From Betaproteobacteria bacterium (GTDB lineage: Bacteria; Pseudomonadota; Gammaproteobacteria; Burkholderiales; SG8-41): a stretch of 42,393 nt of DNA. The notes under the pieces were generated by a model. That model saw only the letters and a program-made list of their open reading frames with translations, ran no database searches and was not told the DNA's origin. The DNA is taken from positions 1-42,393 of the forward strand of contig JACPTK010000021.1 in assembly GCA_016192825.1 (NCBI GenBank). Direction: 5' to 3'. This document shows positions 39,888 through 42,393 of the stretch, in pieces. The position numbers and the translations under genes are program-made. Each line of letters begins with the position of its first letter. The stretch's first letter is position 1.

Positions 39888-40019
39888 GCTACCAGCTACC
39901 AGCTACCAGCTATCAGCTATCAGCTATAAGCTATAAGCTATCAGCTACGAGCCACGAGCGCTTCTCCAATACCGTGTTCCGTTTCAGGCTGACAGCTCGC
40001 GGCTGACAGCTCGGAGCTA
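39888..40019. repeat. Heptamer inverted repeat, AGCTACC / AGCTATC words
   Basis: Left arm AGCTACC x3, AGCTATC x2, AGCTATA x2, AGCTATC, AGCTACG, AGCCACG. Right arm GGCTGAC-AGCTCGC-GGCTGAC-AGCTCGG-AGCT ending at 40018. The right arm ends five bases before the ATG at 40023. Same word family as 4957-5182 and 15628-15697. Confidence 0.93.
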
Positions 40020-40022
40020 ACG

Positions 40023-41612
40023 ATGAAATCGTTCGACTGGCAATTCCCCTACCCTTCCCAGCGCATGCCGGTGCTGGCGAGGAACGTCGTCGCGACCTCG
40101 CAGCCGCTCGCCGCGCAGGCCGGGCTGCGCATGCTGTTGAAGGGCGGCAACGCGGTGGACGCGGCGCTCGCCGCCGCGATCACGCTCACCGTGGTGGAGC
40201 CCACCAGCAACGGCATCGGCAGCGACGCCTTCTGCGTCCTGTGGGACGGACGGAAGCTGCACGGCCTGAACGCCTCCGGCCGCTCGCCCGCCGCCTGGAA
40301 TCTCGACCGCTTCAAGGGCCGTGCGTCCATGCCGAACCGCGGCTGGGACTCCGTCACCGTGCCGGGCGCGGTTTCCGCCTGGGTGGAACTGTCGCGCAAA
40401 TTCGGCAAGCTGCCCTTTGCCGACCTGTTCGAGCCCGCGATCCGCTACGCGTCCGATGGCTTCATGGTGACGCCGACCATTTCGCGGCTGTGGGCGGCCC
40501 AGGTGCCGGAGCTTCAATCCCAGCCGGGTTTTGCCGAAGCCTTCATGCCGCGCGGGCGGGCGCCCGAGGCGGGCGAAACGTTCGTCGCGCCCGGTCATGC
40601 GAAGACGCTCAAGCACATCGCGGAGACGAAGGGCGAGGCGTTCTACCGGGGCGAGCTCGCCGCGAAGATCGCCACCTGGGCAAGTCAGCACGGTGGTGCG
40701 CTCACGGTCGACGATCTCGCCGAGCACGCCGCGGACTGGGTCGAGCCGCTGGCCCACGACTACCGCGGCTACACGCTGCACGAGATCCCGCCCAACGGCC
40801 AGGGCATCGCCGCGCAGATCGCACTCGGCATCCTCGAGGGCTTCGATCTGGGCAGGATCCCGGTGGACTCCGCCGACAGTCTGCACCTGCAGATCGAGGC
40901 GATGAAGCTCGCTTTCGCCGACGTCTACGAATACGTTTCGGACCCCGGCACGATGCGCGTCAAGAGCGCGGATCTGCTGGACAAGGAATACCTGAGGAGC
41001 CGGTCGCGCCTGATCGACATGAAAAAGGCGAAAACGCCGCGGCACGGCGTTCCCGGCCGGGGCGGCACGGTCTACCTCGCCGCCGCCGATGCCTCCGGAA
41101 TGATGGTGTCCTACATCCAGTCGAATTACTCGGGTTTCGGCTCGGGCGTGGTCGTCGGCGGCACCGGCATCGCCCTGCAGAACCGCGGCTACGGCTTCGT
41201 GCTGCGGCCGGACCACCCCAACGTCGTCGCGCCCCGCAAGCGGCCGTTCCACACCATCATCCCCGCGTTTGTCACGCGGAACGGCGAGCCCGTGATGAGC
41301 TACGGCGTGATGGGCGGCTCGATGCAGGCGCAGGGACACGCCCAGGTGATGATCCGTTTCGCCGACCACCGGCAGAACCCGCAGGCGGCGGCTGATGCGC
41401 CGCGCTGGCGGGTCGACCAGGGCCTCGACGTCAACGTCGAGCACGGCGTCACCCCCGACGTGATCGCGGACCTGCGATCCCGCGGCCACAGCCTCACCCA
41501 GGCCGACCGCTGGAGCACCGACTTCGGCCGCGCGCAGCTCATCTACCGCATGGAGGATGGATACCTGGCGGCTTCGGAGCGGCGTACGGATGGACAGGCT
41601 GTTGGTTTCTGA
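40023..41612 (+). CDS. Gamma-glutamyltransferase family protein
   Basis: A 529-residue second member of the gamma-glutamyltransferase family. GGNAVDAALAAAITLTVVEP near 41-60 is the family start. The likely processing Thr is in GRGGTVYLAAADASG, and GVMGGSMQAQGHAQV is the C-terminal signature. No signal peptide. It follows the Bug receptor in the same direction. The only sequence before its ATG is a heptamer repeat, so its ribosome binding site is GGAGCTAACG at best. Confidence 0.93.
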   Translation: MKSFDWQFPYPSQRMPVLARNVVATSQPLAAQAGLRMLLKGGNAVDAALAAAITLTVVEPTSNGIGSDAFCVLWDGRKLHGLNASGRSPAAWNLDRFKGRASMPNRGWDSVTVPGAVSAWVELSRKFGKLPFADLFEPAIRYASDGFMVTPTISRLWAAQVPELQSQPGFAEAFMPRGRAPEAGETFVAPGHAKTLKHIAETKGEAFYRGELAAKIATWASQHGGALTVDDLAEHAADWVEPLAHDYRGYTLHEIPPNGQGIAAQIALGILEGFDLGRIPVDSADSLHLQIEAMKLAFADVYEYVSDPGTMRVKSADLLDKEYLRSRSRLIDMKKAKTPRHGVPGRGGTVYLAAADASGMMVSYIQSNYSGFGSGVVVGGTGIALQNRGYGFVLRPDHPNVVAPRKRPFHTIIPAFVTRNGEPVMSYGVMGGSMQAQGHAQVMIRFADHRQNPQAAADAPRWRVDQGLDVNVEHGVTPDVIADLRSRGHSLTQADRWSTDFGRAQLIYRMEDGYLAASERRTDGQAVGF

Positions 41613-41616
41613 ACAA

Positions 41617-41774
41617 GCGTGACATGGTGGGGCGTGACATGACGATTCGTGACGTGATGGAGCGTGACGTGATAAGGCGTGTTTAACGCCAACCGCCACT
41701 CTCCGTTGTCACGATTTACCATGTCACGCAGTACCACGTCACGCCGTACCATGTCACGCATCATCACGTCACGC
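41617..41774. repeat. 15-bp-step inverted repeat, GCGTGAC / GTCACGC words
   Basis: Left arm (41617-41685): GCGTGACAT, GCGTGACAT, TCGTGACGT, GCGTGACGT, GCGTG at 15-bp steps. Right arm (about 41707-41774): TTGTCACGA, ATGTCACGC, ACGTCACGC, ATGTCACGC, ACGTCACGC. The arms face each other about a centre near 41695. Same words as 1850-1929. Confidence 0.92.
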
Positions 41775-41787
41775 CTTTTCAATCGCC

Positions 41788-42237
41788 ATGTCTGAACACA
41801 AAGCCACCATCCGCTGGACCCGCGACGGGAAAGATTTCACCTACAAGACTTACAGCCGCGACCACGCCTGGCGCGTGAACGGCAACGAGATCCCCGCTTC
41901 CGCCACGGCGGCGTACCTGGGCAATCCGAATCGCGTGGATCCGGAGGGCGCGCTGGTCGCGGCGCTGTCGAGCTGCCACATGCTCACCTTCCTCGCGCTC
42001 GCGGCGAACAAGGGTTTCGTCGTGGAGAGCTACGAGGACGACGCCGTCGGACATGTCGAGAAGAATGCCGCCGGCAAGCTGGCGGTCACGCGCGTCGAGC
42101 TGCGCCCGAAAATCGCGTTCGGCGGAGCGAAGCAGCCGATAGCGGCGGACATGGAGTGGCTGCACGACAAGGCGCACAAAGAATGCTTTATCGCGAACTC
42201 CGTGACCACTGACGTTCGGGTGATGGGTGATGGGTGA
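41788..42237 (+). CDS. OsmC family peroxide-reducing protein
   Basis: A 149-residue OsmC/Ohr-family protein that reduces organic peroxides through two cysteines: Cys63 (LSSCHMLTFL) and Cys133 (HKECFIANS). The N-terminus (MSEHKATIRWTRDG) fits. Length is normal. The last residues MGDG and the stop are encoded by the GGTGATG heptamer array, so the original end was probably replaced. Start ATG 41788 comes 13 bases after the 15-bp repeat and lacks a strong Shine-Dalgarno. Confidence 0.92.
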   Translation: MSEHKATIRWTRDGKDFTYKTYSRDHAWRVNGNEIPASATAAYLGNPNRVDPEGALVAALSSCHMLTFLALAANKGFVVESYEDDAVGHVEKNAAGKLAVTRVELRPKIAFGGAKQPIAADMEWLHDKAHKECFIANSVTTDVRVMGDG

Positions 42238-42240
42238 TGG
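42216..42240. repeat. Heptamer array, GGTGATG word
   Basis: Three consecutive GGTGATG units at the 3' end of the OsmC gene, which they terminate. The inverted partner arm is not seen before the group II intron starts. Confidence 0.8.
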
Positions 42241-42267
42241 GCTAGAACCGGACATTAGCCGCCAAGA

Positions 42268-42393
42268 CGGTAGAGTAGAGGAGGAAGTAGTGTCACAAAG
42301 TAACACTACCCCTCCCCCCTCGTCGAACCGGACGTGCAGGTTTCCCGCATCCGGCTCTCATGCAAGCAATCGCCGCCGCAGTGCGCGCGCTCA
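42268..42393 (-). mobile_element. Group II intron, 3' end only (domains V and VI)
   Basis: Read on the minus strand, 42357-42325 is a domain V: GAGCCGG...GAAA...CCGGTTC, 33 bases, with the AGC catalytic triad at its start. It is followed by G-rich DNA and a domain VI-like stem, GTAGTGTTAC/GTGACACTAC with outer GGAGG/CCTCC, and the usual CTACTCTAC end near 42270. The exact 3' splice point is uncertain. The 5' part, including any reverse transcriptase gene, lies to the right of the window. The insertion is just downstream of osmC and its heptamer array. Confidence 0.85.
42325..42357 (-). ncRNA. Group II intron domain V
   Basis: Minus-strand hairpin with stem GAGCCGG/CCGGTTC, a GAAA tetraloop and a bulge region near ACG. 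One base shorter than the common 34-base form. This is the most conserved piece of group II introns and the main reason for the call. Confidence 0.85.

Overview
The window looks like a chromosome segment of a GC-rich betaproteobacterium, probably Burkholderiales or Nitrosomonadales and perhaps an uncultured lineage. The evidence is five intact orphan Bug/TctC periplasmic receptors plus one deleted copy, CoA-dependent organic-acid catabolism genes, an HtpX protease and a PlsB-like acyltransferase. No rRNA, tRNA or phage genes are visible.

Layout. 1-1769 is a stretch of integron gene cassettes without a visible integrase. It has two well-formed attC sites (996-1088 and 1683-1769), a weaker third (142-201), and two cassettes that each carry a pair of small co-oriented genes (DUF4258 plus partner; DUF6883 plus DUF4926). 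1935-9369 is a minus-strand block of three Bug receptors, a D-2-hydroxyacid dehydrogenase, an adenylosuccinate-lyase-family enzyme, an LVIVD beta-propeller protein and a RidA-like protein. 9606-17887 is a plus-strand catabolic block: a type I CoA-transferase pair whose A subunit has an in-frame TGA, an Asp/Glu-racemase-like protein, a CitE-like lyase, an acyl-CoA dehydrogenase, a CaiB/BaiF CoA-transferase, a MaoC hydratase and an acyl-CoA ligase. Together these could activate, oxidise, hydrate and cleave an imported carboxylic acid.

17998-34468 is mixed housekeeping and signalling: a deleted Bug remnant, a quinone oxidoreductase, an HD phosphohydrolase, a 1074-residue coiled-coil/AsmA-like membrane protein, htpX, the tail of a lost dtd gene, a PlsB-like acyltransferase, two paralogous diguanylate cyclases, a DUF3025 protein, an L-2-hydroxyglutarate-oxidase-like flavoprotein, a response regulator, RidA, a patatin and an alpha/beta hydrolase. 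34528-42237 holds a Bug receptor, a cell-wall amidase with an exported partner, two gamma-glutamyltransferase-family genes flanking another Bug receptor, and an OsmC protein. The right edge enters the 3' end (domains V and VI) of a group II intron on the minus strand.

The most unusual feature of the window is its intergenic DNA. Many gene junctions carry short tandem repeats, mostly 7 bp (also 9 and 15 bp), usually arranged as an inverted pair of arms around a short centre. Each junction has its own repeat word (for example CAGCTAT, CGTGACT, GTGATTG or GGTGATG). Several genes end inside or right at these repeats. A second family of REP-like hairpins with a TGTCGGAC/GTCCGACA core also sits on stop codons.
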